Under the pieces are notes generated by a model. It saw nothing but the letters and a program-made list of their open reading frames with translations, made no database searches and was not told where the DNA came from. 13,119 nt of DNA from positions 1 to 13,119 of the forward strand of contig NZ_MIHA01000041.1 in the NCBI RefSeq assembly GCF_001722335.1, written 5' to 3'. Both the position numbers and the translations under genes were made by a program. Positions 1 to 6,789 of this stretch are shown piece by piece (within the stretch, counting starts at the first letter, position 1; each line of letters opens with the position of its first letter). The stretch is from Mycolicibacterium flavescens. GTDB lineage: Bacteria > Actinomycetota > Actinomycetes > Mycobacteriales > Mycobacteriaceae.

Positions 1-808
1 GGCTCGGCGGCGGTACGGTGGGTGGGCTCCACGCGCCCGTCCCGCCGGACACGAAAGCGGCAGGCACGACGGGCGCCGGGGTGGCAGCGACGGCCTCGGC
101 CGGCACGAAAACCGGCCCGAGCTCACCGGGTACGTCGAACGTCGCGCCCGACGCCGCCGCCAGCGCAGCCACCACCTGCCGGTAGACCGTTTCGACCGTG
201 ACGGTCGCGGCGCGCATCGCGGTCAGGTACTGATCGCCGATCGCATTGTCCACGAACGGTTTCACCTCCTGGTCGACCAGTTCGCTGGCGATCGCACGGT
301 CCCCGGACCCGGTGGTCACGGTCTGCGCGGCCGCCATCCATTCCGCACGCCGCGGTTGGGTGCCGTCGCCGATCGCCAGCACGGCGGCCACCTTGGCGTC
401 GACCGCCTGCCACAGGCGGTCGCGCAGGTCGGCAAGCGCCTCGACGGCCGTGCGGACCGCGTCCGCGGCCCGTTGCGACGACTCACCGTGTCGCGCGAGG
501 AACACCCGCGACGCGTCGGCCCCGGCGCCGCGCCACGCCGTGGCCAGTGCCGCCGGCTGCTCCCGCTGCCGGGCCAGCGCATCCTCGACTGCCGCGCAAA
601 CTGCCTGCAGCGCAGCGCAATCGGCGTCCAACGCCAACAGGTCCATCCCTGCTTCGTGAAGGTAGCGGTCCCGGACCTGGCCTGGATGGGCGGTCAGATC
701 GGGATGCTGGTAGCCGAGTGACCGGCAGGCCAGCACGTACTGCTCGAAGTCGGCCACGTCGGGCAGGGCTTCGCCCAAGCGGGCGCCGGCGTCGTATTTC
801 TCGGCCAC
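1..808 (-). CDS. WXG-containing alanine/proline-rich protein, Rv3439c-like (partial, 3' end off window)
   Basis: The frame is open from a GTG at 808 to the left edge, giving 269 visible residues with no stop. The GTG lies two bases after the stop of the EspC-like gene, so the two are almost certainly co-transcribed and translationally coupled. No good Shine-Dalgarno is visible. The protein is largely helical and has a W-R-G (residues 92-94) in a helix-turn-helix setting like the WXG100 fold, but it is much longer than a WXG100 protein. Cysteines sit near residues 28, 64 and 71. From about residue 235 it becomes an Ala/Pro/Val-rich tail (PAPVVPAAF, PPTVPPPS). Position and character match M. 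tuberculosis Rv3439c, a conserved alanine- and proline-rich protein of unknown function. A role as a type VII secreted partner of its EspC-like neighbour is inference. No signal peptide or membrane segment is seen. Confidence 0.8.
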   Translation of the reverse strand, partial: MAEKYDAGARLGEALPDVADFEQYVLACRSLGYQHPDLTAHPGQVRDRYLHEAGMDLLALDADCAALQAVCAAVEDALARQREQPAALATAWRGAGADASRVFLARHGESSQRAADAVRTAVEALADLRDRLWQAVDAKVAAVLAIGDGTQPRRAEWMAAAQTVTTGSGDRAIASELVDQEVKPFVDNAIGDQYLTAMRAATVTVETVYRQVVAALAAASGATFDVPGELGPVFVPAEAVAATPAPVVPAAFVSGGTGAWSPPTVPPPS

Positions 809-810
809 CG

Positions 811-1116
811 TCAGCCCAGCCGTCCGGCGGCGCGCAGATCGGCGTCGGCATACCGGTCGGCCGAGGCCCGCAGCGCACCGGCAATACCCGCGGCGGCGTC
901 CGACCATCGTCGCAGCTGGCCCGCGATGTCGTCGACCGCGCGGCGCACCGCGTCTCCGTGTGCGACGTAGCCCCGCCCGGCGGCGGCCCCGTCGAAATTG
1001 AGGCCACCCAGATGCGTGCGCGCCGCGGCGCCCACCGCGTCGGCGACCGCCTGGTATTCGCGCGCGATGCCCGTCAGAGCCGTGACGTCGACATGGGCTG
1101 CGTCGGTTCCTCCCAT
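811..1116 (-). CDS. EspC-like type VII secretion target protein, Rv3440c-like
   Basis: This 101-residue protein looks like the EspC/DUF2580 family of ESX-secreted helical-hairpin proteins. It has two long helices around a Gly-rich turn (LGGLNFDGAAAGRGY, residues 36-50), then a conserved-looking AVRRAV...WSDAAAGIAGALRASADRYADAD stretch across 57-93. The C-terminal end carries Y89-A-D-A-D93, a match to the YxxxD/E type VII export signal. It corresponds in position to Rv3440c, between glmM and the Rv3439c homologue. The ATG at 1116 is the only sensible start, although nothing resembling a Shine-Dalgarno precedes it. An ECF-type promoter (-10 CGTC at 1127-1130) sits only 11 bases upstream, which predicts a nearly leaderless mRNA. 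A GGGAGGAA just inside the gene serves only an out-of-frame ATG. Secretion by ESX-4 is inference from motif and location. Confidence 0.82.
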   Translation of the reverse strand: MGGTDAAHVDVTALTGIAREYQAVADAVGAAARTHLGGLNFDGAAAGRGYVAHGDAVRRAVDDIAGQLRRWSDAAAGIAGALRASADRYADADLRAAGRLG

Positions 1117-1126
1117 GTGGAGTTTG

Positions 1127-1152
1127 GACGCACCCCGGGCGCGGAAGGTTCC
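1127..1152 (-). promoter_or_regulatory. ECF sigma-factor promoter (GGAAC-N17-CGTC) of the EspC-like/WXG gene pair
   Basis: On the minus strand, GGAAC (1148-1152) is followed after exactly 17 bases by CGTC (1127-1130), ending 11 bases before the ATG at 1116. It occupies the 40-base gap after the glmM stop, so the pair can be transcribed independently of glmM. The arrangement matches the GGAAC/CGTC consensus of several mycobacterial ECF sigma factors, including SigM. It repeats the elements before esxU (5638-5663) and eccC4 (10418-10443). Confidence 0.65.
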
Positions 1153-1156
1153 ACGG

Positions 1157-2494
1157 TCAGCGTTGCGCGCTGACCTGTTCGGCCACCCGCACCGCCATCT
1201 GCCGCGCGGTGTCCTCGTCGGCGGCCTCCACCATGACCCGTACGACCTGCTCGGTTCCGGAGGGCCGCAACAGGATTCGGCCGGTGTCCCCCAGTGCCGC
1301 CTCCACTTCGGCCACGGCGGTGCGCACCGACGGCGCGTCGGCGACGGTCGCCTTGTCGGCCACCTCGACGTTGATCAGCACCTGCGGCAGCGTCTGCATC
1401 GGCTCGGCGAGCGCGCCCAGCGGGGCACGGGTCTGCGCCATCCGCGACATCAGCCGCAGCCCGGTGACGATGCCGTCGCCGGTCGTGCCCAGCGAGGGCA
1501 TCACGATGTGACCGGACTGCTCACCACCGAGCGCGTACGCGCCGGCGCGAAGTTCCTCCAGTACGTAGCGGTCCCCGACGCTGGTGGTGCGGACCTCGAT
1601 GCCGGCCGCCCGCATCGCCAGGTGCAGGCCCAGGTTGCTCATCACCGTCGCCACCAGCGTGTTGCCGGCCAGTTCACCCGATTCGCGCATGGCCAGCGCG
1701 AGGATCACCATGATCGCGTCCCCGTCGATCACCCGGCCGTCGGCGGCCACCGCCAGGCAGCGGTCAGCGTCGCCGTCGTGGGCCAGCCCGAGGTCGGCGC
1801 CGTAGGACACCACCGCCGAGCGCAGCGACTCCATGTGCGTCGAGCCGCAGCCGTCGTTGATGTTGAGGCCGTCCGGTGCGGCGTTGATGGTGATCACGTT
1901 GGCCCCCGCGGCGCGGTAGGCCTGCGGCGCGGCTGCCGAGGCGGCGCCGTTGGCGCAGTCGACGACGACGGTCAGCCCGTCCAACCGCGTCGTGACCGCC
2001 TTGCTGACATGGCGCAGGTACCGGTCCAACGCGTCCTCGGCGTCCACGACGCGGCCGATCCCGGCGCCGGTGGGCCGACCACCCGGTCCCTGCGAGACGA
2101 GTTCTTCGATCCGGTCCTCGGTGGCGTCGTCGAGCTTGTGCCCGCCCGGCCCGAAGATCTTGATCCCGTTGTCGGGCATCGGGTTGTGCGACGCGCTGAT
2201 CATCACGCCGAAGTCGGCGTCGTAGGCGCTGGTCAGGTAGGCCACTGCGGGGGTGGGCAGGATCCCGACACGCAGCGCGTCGACGCCCTCGCTGGTCAGC
2301 CCGGCGATGACGGCGGCTTCGAGCATCTCCCCGGAGGCCCGCGGGTCCCGGCCCACCACGGCGACCCGCCGGGCGTGTCCGCCGGTGCTGGCCAGCCGTC
2401 GGGCGGCCGCCGAGCCGAGGGCCACCGCGAGTTCAGCGGTCAGCTCCTGGTTGGCGACGCCGCGCACTCCGTCGGTGCCGAACAGTCGAGGCAT
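1157..2494 (-). CDS. glmM: Phosphoglucosamine mutase GlmM
   Basis: GlmM interconverts glucosamine-6-phosphate and glucosamine-1-phosphate in the cytosol, the step before GlmU in UDP-GlcNAc synthesis for peptidoglycan and arabinogalactan-linker assembly. The 445-residue product is of standard length and starts [12 protein letters not shown], typical of the family. The phosphorylated active serine is S102 in ISASHNP. The Mg2+ loop DGDADR lies near 240-245, the sugar-binding GEQSGH near 324-329 and the phosphate-binding RPSGTE near 410-415. All four catalytic loops are intact. The frame stays open 56 codons further upstream, but that extension lacks homology-like character, and the ATG at 2494 has GAGAAG about 10 bases before it. 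The gene follows a hairpin at 2687-2722, so it probably has its own promoter in 2495-2686. I could not identify a convincing -35/-10 pair there. Confidence 0.97.
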   Translation of the reverse strand: MPRLFGTDGVRGVANQELTAELAVALGSAAARRLASTGGHARRVAVVGRDPRASGEMLEAAVIAGLTSEGVDALRVGILPTPAVAYLTSAYDADFGVMISASHNPMPDNGIKIFGPGGHKLDDATEDRIEELVSQGPGGRPTGAGIGRVVDAEDALDRYLRHVSKAVTTRLDGLTVVVDCANGAASAAAPQAYRAAGANVITINAAPDGLNINDGCGSTHMESLRSAVVSYGADLGLAHDGDADRCLAVAADGRVIDGDAIMVILALAMRESGELAGNTLVATVMSNLGLHLAMRAAGIEVRTTSVGDRYVLEELRAGAYALGGEQSGHIVMPSLGTTGDGIVTGLRLMSRMAQTRAPLGALAEPMQTLPQVLINVEVADKATVADAPSVRTAVAEVEAALGDTGRILLRPSGTEQVVRVMVEAADEDTARQMAVRVAEQVSAQR

Positions 2495-2686
2495 GCCGAC
2501 AAACTTCTCATACGTGGCCGCCGCAGAGCCAACCGCGGACGTCGGGACTCGTGCCGCAGGCCGCCTCGCCACACCGGCCCCCCGCGCGCCGAGCGTCGGA
2601 AAAATCACGCAATTCCCCCGAAATCGCACCAAAACCCCGACTCTCAGCGACCGTGCCGCCACTCGCCAATCGGTGCCCGAACGCGA

Positions 2687-2722
2687 CTCACCGCCCGCAT
2701 CCGGGTGGATACGGGCGGTGAG
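2687..2722 (-). terminator. Long hairpin terminator after the small exported-protein gene
   Basis: The element is a 16-bp stem (CTCACCGCCCG pairing with CGGGCGGTGAG, then a U-G wobble and four more pairs) closed by a 4-base ACCC loop. It starts 22 bases after the stop at 2744 on the minus strand. No T-tract follows, as in many mycobacterial terminators. It separates the exported-protein gene from glmM. Confidence 0.75.
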
Positions 2723-2743
2723 GTGGCTAAAACCGGCTACCGA

Positions 2744-3172
2744 CTAGCTGCCGTCTTCCTCGGCGGTCGGCTCGGTCGGCTGCTCGGCCGGCGCCTCAGA
2801 GGTCGGGGTGGCCTCCTGGGCCTCGCCCTGAGCCTGGCCCGGCGCGTTCTCCGACTGGCCCGGACCGTTCTGCTGGATCACGACGGTGCCCAGGTTGTTG
2901 GTGCACGCCGTCTGGTCGGTGCCCTCGGTGTCGGCGGCCTGCGCCAGCGCGCTCACCGAGTTCACGTCGGTGTCGCAGACACCGGCGGCGATCTGCGCCG
3001 CGGCGGCCACGTCGACGTCCTCGAGGACTCCGGCGTTGCCGATCGAGACATTGACTCGGCTGTCCTGGGCCGCGTCCGGCTGCGCCATCGCGATTCCCAT
3101 TCCGGCGGTGAAGAGCAGCGATCCGCCCATCACGGCGCCCGCAGCGAGCGTCTTCGCGTTCTTCGAGTTCAT
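2744..3172 (-). CDS. Small exported protein with acidic Pro/Thr/Glu-rich tail, function unknown
   Basis: I do not recognise a named family. The 142-residue product starts MNSKNAKTLAAGAVMGG and has a hydrophobic core to about residue 30, then AMA/QPD, a good signal-peptidase I site. The mature part has a compact region (roughly 38-95) rich in Val/Ala/Asn with exactly two cysteines: VCDTDVN and the Cys of TACTNN. These could form one disulfide. The last 45 residues are a low-complexity, strongly acidic Gln/Glu/Pro/Thr tail (QSENAPGQAQGEAQEATPTS onward), probably disordered. The ATG at 3172 is chosen over the TTG one codon earlier because AAAGGAG sits 6 bases before it. Hairpin terminators on both sides make it a one-gene transcription unit. 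In M. tuberculosis glmM and rpsI are neighbours without such a gene between them. A surface or wall-associated role is inference. Confidence 0.85.
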   Translation of the reverse strand: MNSKNAKTLAAGAVMGGSLLFTAGMGIAMAQPDAAQDSRVNVSIGNAGVLEDVDVAAAAQIAAGVCDTDVNSVSALAQAADTEGTDQTACTNNLGTVVIQQNGPGQSENAPGQAQGEAQEATPTSEAPAEQPTEPTAEEDGS

Positions 3173-3363
3173 CAATTGCTCCTTTTCAGTCCGGAGACGG
3201 CGGTCCGGTCCCCTGACGAGGTGACTGGTTCGTACCGGTGGCAGTTGCGGCCTGCCGCGCGTGTAGCGCCGCCGCCTCCAACCACGACGGGTTCACGAGA
3301 CGCGCGGCATCCAAACCGATCGGGGCGGAATTGTGAACTTCGCCGCAATCCGCCGGTTGAATG
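3173..3363. other. Upstream region of the small exported-protein gene
   Basis: About 190 bases lie between the rpsI terminator and the exported-protein start. Apart from the AAAGGAG ribosome binding site at about 3179-3185 (minus strand), I see no convincing promoter, repeat or RNA element. The promoter must lie here because the terminator closes the ribosomal operon. Confidence 0.5.
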
Positions 3364-3402
3364 CAAAACCGCCGGGCGTGCGGTGCACACCCGGCGGTTT
3401 TG
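3364..3402 (-). terminator. Strong intrinsic terminator of the rplM-rpsI operon
   Basis: The 18-bp stem has one G-U wobble and a 3-base loop. Its outer arms CAAAACCGCCGGG and CCCGGCGGTTTTG pair perfectly. It starts about 10 bases after the rpsI stop, and the arm ends in TTTT. The A-tract/T-tract outer pairs mean it could also work in the opposite direction. Confidence 0.88.
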
Positions 3403-3411
3403 GCTGGTCGA

Positions 3412-3914
<503 letters not shown>

Positions 3915-3918
<4 letters not shown>

Positions 3919-4358
3919 TGGGCCACCTGCTTGATCTCGAACGGAATCGGCTGCTGCGCGGCGTGCGGATGATCCGGGCCGACGTAGACGCGCAGCTTCT
4001 TCTTGATCTGGCGCCCCAGCTTGGTGTGGGGAATCATGCCCAGGATCGCGCGCTCGACGACACGGTCGGCGTGCTTGTCCATCTCCTCGCTCAGCGACCG
4101 CTTCCGCAGACCACCGGGATAACCCGAGTGACGGTAGTGGAATGTGCGGTCCGCCTTGTTACCGGCGATGGAGATCTTCTCCGCGTTGATGACGATGACG
4201 AAGTCGCCACCGTCGACGTTCGGCGTGAACGTCGGCTTGTGCTTGCCGCGCAGCAGATTCGCTGCCTGAACGGCGAGCCGGCCGAGTCGCACGTCGGTGG
4301 CGTCGATGACGTACCACGAACGTGTGGTGTCACCCGCCTTCGGCGTGTACGTAGGCAC
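3915..4358 (-). CDS. rplM: 50S ribosomal protein L13
   Basis: L13 is an early-assembling 50S protein that binds 23S rRNA. The 147-residue product is of normal length and carries the family hallmarks: a W-Y-V-I-D-A segment followed by RLA near residues 15-30, [12 protein letters not shown] near 51-61, the family motif K-x-Y-x-H-S-G-Y-P-G-G here as [12 protein letters not shown] (about 73-84), and a basic [17 protein letters not shown] stretch (about 101-117). The start is a GTG at 4358 with GAGAGG seven bases upstream. It is first in the operon and overlaps rpsI by the GTGA junction. The transcript begins at the promoter at 4486-4515, leaving a leader of about 120 bases with predicted hairpins. 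Confidence 0.97.
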
Positions 4359-4429
4359 AGCGCTACCTCTCTTCTCTCGGGTATCTAGCCCCGGTGACCC
4401 GGGTGCCGGTCAGGCGAAGCGGTGGGTTC

Positions 4430-4459
4430 GTTCTCGGCGACCGACGTTGACCCGAGAAC
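4430..4459 (-). promoter_or_regulatory. Hairpin in the rplM-rpsI mRNA leader
   Basis: Inverted repeat with arms GTTCTCGG (4430-4437) and CCGAGAAC (4452-4459) and a 14-base loop, located between the predicted rplM transcription start and the start codon. Leaders of L13 operons bind L13 for autoregulation in some bacteria. Whether this hairpin does so is inference. It does not obviously match the Firmicutes L13 leader. Confidence 0.35.
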
Positions 4460-4485
4460 CCGTGCGTACCGCACGCCAACGAGGC

Positions 4486-4515
4486 AGCTTACCTGTAGCC
4501 GTCGTCGCAGGTCAA
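4486..4515 (-). promoter_or_regulatory. Housekeeping (SigA-type) promoter of rplM-rpsI
   Basis: On the minus strand TTGACC (-35, 4510-4515) and TAAGCT (-10, 4486-4491) are 18 bases apart, close to TTGACA/TANNNT. The predicted start lies near 4479, giving a leader of about 120 bases to the GTG at 4358. Confidence 0.7.
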
Positions 4516-4673
4516 AACGCCCTTCGGCGGCCTTTCCCGGCCCCCGGGCAGGGAACTGACGCAATCGTAGGGAAAACCCGGATTCCTTTTCACCGCTGCA
4601 CATCTAGCGTCGTCCCGGTGGCCGGCCCTCTCGCCGGTCCGTCGGGGGAATTCACCATCTATCTGGAGTGACA

Positions 4674-4865
4674 ATGATTCGTGCACTGATCGTCGCCGCG
4701 TGTGTCGTGGGCGCTACAGCCGCGGGGGCGGCGACCGCACAGGCCGACACCTATTACAAGAACTGTTCGGCCGCGCGGGAGGCCGGCGTGACGCCGATCC
4801 TGCAGGGCCAGGACGGCTACGCCGAGCACCTGGACCGTGACGGCGACGGAGTCGCCTGCGAGTAG
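4674..4865 (+). CDS. Small secreted Excalibur-domain (calcium-binding) protein
   Basis: The 63-residue product has a signal peptide (MIRALIVAACVVGATAAG...ATAQA) with cleavage after AQA at about residue 24. What remains is a single Excalibur domain: YYKNCSAAREAG at the start and DRDGDGVACE at the C-terminus. The acidic DxDxDG loop is a Ca2+-binding EF-hand-like loop, and the two cysteines probably bridge. The domain is found outside the membrane in actinobacteria and firmicutes, often attached to nucleases or wall proteins, but here it stands alone. The ATG at 4674 is preferred to the GTG at 4668, because the GGAG at 4665-4668 is correctly spaced for the ATG and overlaps the GTG. It is the only plus-strand gene between glmM and eccD4, and it ends at a hairpin 14 bases after the stop. 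Its biological role is unknown. Confidence 0.9.
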   Translation: MIRALIVAACVVGATAAGAATAQADTYYKNCSAAREAGVTPILQGQDGYAEHLDRDGDGVACE

Positions 4866-4874
4866 ACGCGCCGG

Positions 4875-4920
4875 TGTAGCGCCACCGTGGCCGCTCTCCT
4901 TCGGCCACGGTGGCGCACAC
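4875..4920. terminator. Bidirectional hairpin terminator between the Excalibur gene and esxT
   Basis: A perfect 15-bp stem, GCGCCACCGTGGCCG (4879-4893) against CGGCCACGGTGGCGC (4902-4916), has an 8-base loop. It extends by GTGT/ACAC past one bulged A. It lies between two convergent genes and can end both transcripts. There is no T-tract. Confidence 0.8.
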
Positions 4921-4958
4921 TGCGCGGTCCCCGGCTCCCCTCCTGCAGAACCGCGCAG
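4920..4958 (-). terminator. Second inverted repeat downstream of esxT
   Basis: 9-bp arms CTGCGCGGT and ACCGCGCAG are separated by 21 bases, 13 bases after the esxT stop on the minus strand. It is a possible first terminator for the ESX-4 operon, ahead of the stronger hairpin at 4875-4920. It shares its outermost base with that hairpin, so both may not fold fully at once. Confidence 0.4.
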
Positions 4959-4970
4959 GCTTTCCGGGGG

Positions 4971-5267
4971 TCAGCCGCCCCAGGCGCCCGCGGCGCGGCG
5001 GTCGGTGTCGGCCACGTCGTCGGCGCCGTCACGGACCGCGTTGCCGAGGCTGAACAGGATCTCGTTGAGCGCGCCCGCGGCCTGTTCCCAGCGCGCCTGC
5101 TCGATGCGATAGGCCTCGGCGGCCTGCCGGGTCCACACCTCCTGCAGCGGCGCGATCTGGGCCCGGAGTTCGTCGAGCGCGCCGTTCAGTCGTGCGGAGG
5201 TCGCGTGGATCTCCTGGCGGACGGTGTACTCGATCTCGTCGAAGTTGTACGACAACAGGTGGTCCAT
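4971..5267 (-). CDS. esxT: WXG100-family protein EsxT (ESX-4 substrate)
   Basis: EsxT is one half of the ESX-4 substrate pair, a small helical-hairpin protein expected to dimerise with EsxU and leave through the EccC4/EccD4 machine. The 98-residue product begins MDHLLSYNFDEIEY and closely matches M. tuberculosis EsxT (Rv3444c) in length and in landmarks such as QIAPLQ, ALNEIL and GADDVA. The turn reads W45-T-R, so the canonical Gly of WXG is missing, as I recall for the M. tuberculosis protein. No YxxxD/E signal is visible in the C-terminal tail. The ATG at 5267 has GGAG five bases upstream, overlapping the esxU stop region. The gap to esxU is 10 bases, so they are co-expressed. The longer frame to 5300 would overlap esxU and lacks a ribosome binding site. 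Confidence 0.93.
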   Translation of the reverse strand: MDHLLSYNFDEIEYTVRQEIHATSARLNGALDELRAQIAPLQEVWTRQAAEAYRIEQARWEQAAGALNEILFSLGNAVRDGADDVADTDRRAAGAWGG

Positions 5268-5277
5268 CACCGCTCCT

Positions 5278-5601
5278 CTACAGCTGGTCGGCCACCGCAC
5301 CGATGCGGTGCGAGTGCGTCTGGGTGGCTTCCTGCAGCGTCTGCTGGTTGAGCCGGATGGTCTCGGCGATCCGTTGCAGCGAGGCGTGCAGTTTCAGCGA
5401 TTCGGCGTTCCACCGGTCGACGACCTCGCGGAACCGGGCTGCTGCGACACCACCCCACACCGACGCAGGCACCGCGCTCATCCGCCCGATGAACGACTGC
5501 AGCATCGCGCGGATCTCCTCGTTGCGCGCATCGGTCTTGCTCGCGACGGCCGTCATCAGGTCGAAGTCGGTGTTCAGTGAACCGCCCTGCGGTGTCGTCA
5601 T
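5278..5601 (-). CDS. esxU: WXG100-family protein EsxU (ESX-4 substrate)
   Basis: EsxU is the partner of EsxT. The 107-residue product has the W49-G-G51 turn between two amphipathic helices, fitting the WXG100 fold and the M. tuberculosis Rv3445c protein. The family is exported as a folded heterodimer. Of two ATGs in frame (5607 and 5601) the second is preferred, because AGAGAGG sits six bases before it and runs directly into the first. The C-terminal end ([13 protein letters not shown]) carries no clear YxxxD/E motif, so the export signal of this pair is not obvious. An ECF-type promoter (5638-5663) lies in the 63-base gap behind it, about 30 bases from the start codon, so esxU-esxT can be transcribed apart from eccC4. 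Confidence 0.93.
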   Translation of the reverse strand: MTTPQGGSLNTDFDLMTAVASKTDARNEEIRAMLQSFIGRMSAVPASVWGGVAAARFREVVDRWNAESLKLHASLQRIAETIRLNQQTLQEATQTHSHRIGAVADQL

Positions 5602-5637
5602 CGGCATCCTCTCTTTTCGCGTGACTCTGACTGGTAC

Positions 5638-5663
5638 GACGCACCCGGTCCCGCTCCGGTTCC
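5638..5663 (-). promoter_or_regulatory. ECF sigma-factor promoter (GGAAC-N17-CGTC) of esxU-esxT
   Basis: On the minus strand GGAAC (5659-5663) and CGTC (5638-5641) are 17 bases apart, followed by a start site near 5630, a short leader, and AGAGAGG before esxU. In M. tuberculosis SigM has been reported to activate esxT/esxU, and its promoters have GGAAC and CGTC boxes. That makes SigM the leading candidate. Confidence 0.75.
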
Positions 5664-5664
5664 A

Positions 5665-5681
5665 CCCGATTCACAATCGGG
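5665..5681 (-). repeat. Small hairpin over the stop codon of the Rv3446c-like gene
   Basis: Perfect 7-bp arms CCCGATT and AATCGGG with a 3-base loop span the TGA at 5671-5673 and sit directly upstream of the esxU -35 box. It could attenuate read-through from eccC4 into esxU or stabilise an mRNA end. There is no T-tract. Confidence 0.35.
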
Positions 5682-6789
5682 CGTGCGCCGATCGGATCGC
5701 CTGGTCGCAGGCCTCGCGCACGGCCCATTCGCGACCCGTCGCGCTCTGGCACCCGATCGCGATCCGCACACCCGCGTCGACGACGACGGCCCACCGGACG
5801 TTGCGGTCGGCGCGCAGTTCCCGGTATGTCACCGCGGCGCGGCCGGCGACCGTGTCCGCGGCGTTGAAGTCGACGAACACGTCGGCGGGCTCGTCCGCCA
5901 GCGCGGCTCGCAGCGCCGCGGCCGTCTGCGCCAGGTCGGCGTGCGCCGGCCCGGGCGACTGCGTCAGGTGCAGCGACACGTCGCCTTCGGTCGGCGAAAT
6001 GATCTGCAGCCGAGCCGATCCCGGACCGGAGGTGATCCGTCGCACCGGCCACCCGGCGGGTACCAGGACCTTCACCCGGCCCTCGGTCAACAGTTCCGTC
6101 GCCGGTTCGGGCGCCTCCGGCAGCCCGCGTAGCAGCAGCGCGCCGCAACCGATCACGGCGGCGACGGCGGCGACGATCAGCACGACGCCTCGGCGACGGG
6201 GCGCGACGGGCTCAGCGCCACTGGACCGCAGCGGCGCGACCGACAGCACCTCGTCTCCGACGAGACGACACGGAATCCGGCTCTGCCCCAGAGCTTTCCT
6301 GAGGCCTTCGACCAGCGCATCGGCGGGCACGCCCGTCGGTGCGTCGATCACCACGGGTCCGGACCGCCCCAGGGCGGCCAGCACCCGGTCGGTCACCGCC
6401 GGGCCCAGGTTCGGCACGACGGCGGCAGGCGCGCCCGGGCGGGTGACCACCGTGACCTCCGCGGCGATCTCGACGACGGTTTCGCCGCGGGCCCGGTCGA
6501 TCGCGGCGGTGCGGGTGATCACCTCGACCTCCGTCGCACCCAGGGCCTTTCGGATCCGGTCGATCCGGTCAGTCGGCCACCAGGTCGGGCAGACGAGGAC
6601 GACGGTGTCGGCGCCGGCCGCGGCGGCACCCAGCACCTCACCCCACAGATCCGGCACGGGCACCGCCCGGTCGTCGACGAGAGCAAGGTCGTCGTCGACA
6701 GCCGCCAGCGCCGCCGACACCAGCTCGGCGGCAACGGCTCCCGGCCCGCGTACGGCGGCGGGACCGACCTCGACGACCGCTGCGCTCAC
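5671..6789 (-). CDS. Type VII secretion-associated membrane protein, Rv3446c family
   Basis: This 372-residue protein sits exactly where Rv3446c lies in M. tuberculosis (between eccC4 and esxU). It fits the type VII secretion-associated family named after that gene. Residues 1-190 form an alpha/beta cytosolic domain with hydrophobic beta-strand segments such as TVVLVCPTWW and GPVVIDAPTG. R-R-R at 198-200 is followed by one transmembrane helix (about 201-221, GVVLIVAAVAAVIGCGALLL). An extracytoplasmic domain of about 140 residues follows (KVLVPAGWPVRRI through to the end), with two cysteines near 353 and 364 that may pair. The start is a GTG at 6789 overlapping the eccC4 stop (GTGA), so it is translationally coupled to the motor. 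The molecular function is not known. A scaffold or chaperone-like role in ESX-4 is inference. Confidence 0.88.
   Translation of the reverse strand: MSAAVVEVGPAAVRGPGAVAAELVSAALAAVDDDLALVDDRAVPVPDLWGEVLGAAAAGADTVVLVCPTWWPTDRIDRIRKALGATEVEVITRTAAIDRARGETVVEIAAEVTVVTRPGAPAAVVPNLGPAVTDRVLAALGRSGPVVIDAPTGVPADALVEGLRKALGQSRIPCRLVGDEVLSVAPLRSSGAEPVAPRRRGVVLIVAAVAAVIGCGALLLRGLPEAPEPATELLTEGRVKVLVPAGWPVRRITSGPGSARLQIISPTEGDVSLHLTQSPGPAHADLAQTAAALRAALADEPADVFVDFNAADTVAGRAAVTYRELRADRNVRWAVVVDAGVRIAIGCQSATGREWAVREACDQAIRSAHARL

Larger units (their letters stand above)
4359..4673. other. Divergent intergenic region between rplM and the Excalibur-protein gene
   Basis: This 315-base stretch holds the rplM promoter and leader (left half, minus strand). 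For the plus-strand gene the ribosome binding site GGAG (4665-4668) is visible, but no convincing promoter. The best -10 look-alike, TAGCGT near 4606-4611, lacks a matching -35. A GC-rich imperfect palindrome lies around 4390-4410 (CCGGTGACCCGGGTGCCGG). Confidence 0.6.

Noticed and set aside
1084..1110. GGAAC-N18-CGTC on the minus strand
   Set aside because: It lies within the coding region of the EspC-like gene, downstream of its start, and its spacing differs from the other three.
2744..3172. Small exported protein as a chaplin
   Set aside because: The two-cysteine Val/Asn-rich core faintly recalls chaplins, but the spacing, the acidic tail and the lack of the chaplin beta-pattern do not support it.
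4430..4459. Firmicutes-type L13 leader
   Set aside because: Only a simple hairpin is visible. I could not match the known L13 leader consensus, so it is listed only as a candidate leader structure.
5797..5821. GGAAC-N16-CGTC on the minus strand
   Set aside because: It lies inside the Rv3446c-like coding region, far from a start codon, and has spacing 16. It shows that chance matches occur, so only the three start-proximal N17 copies were called.
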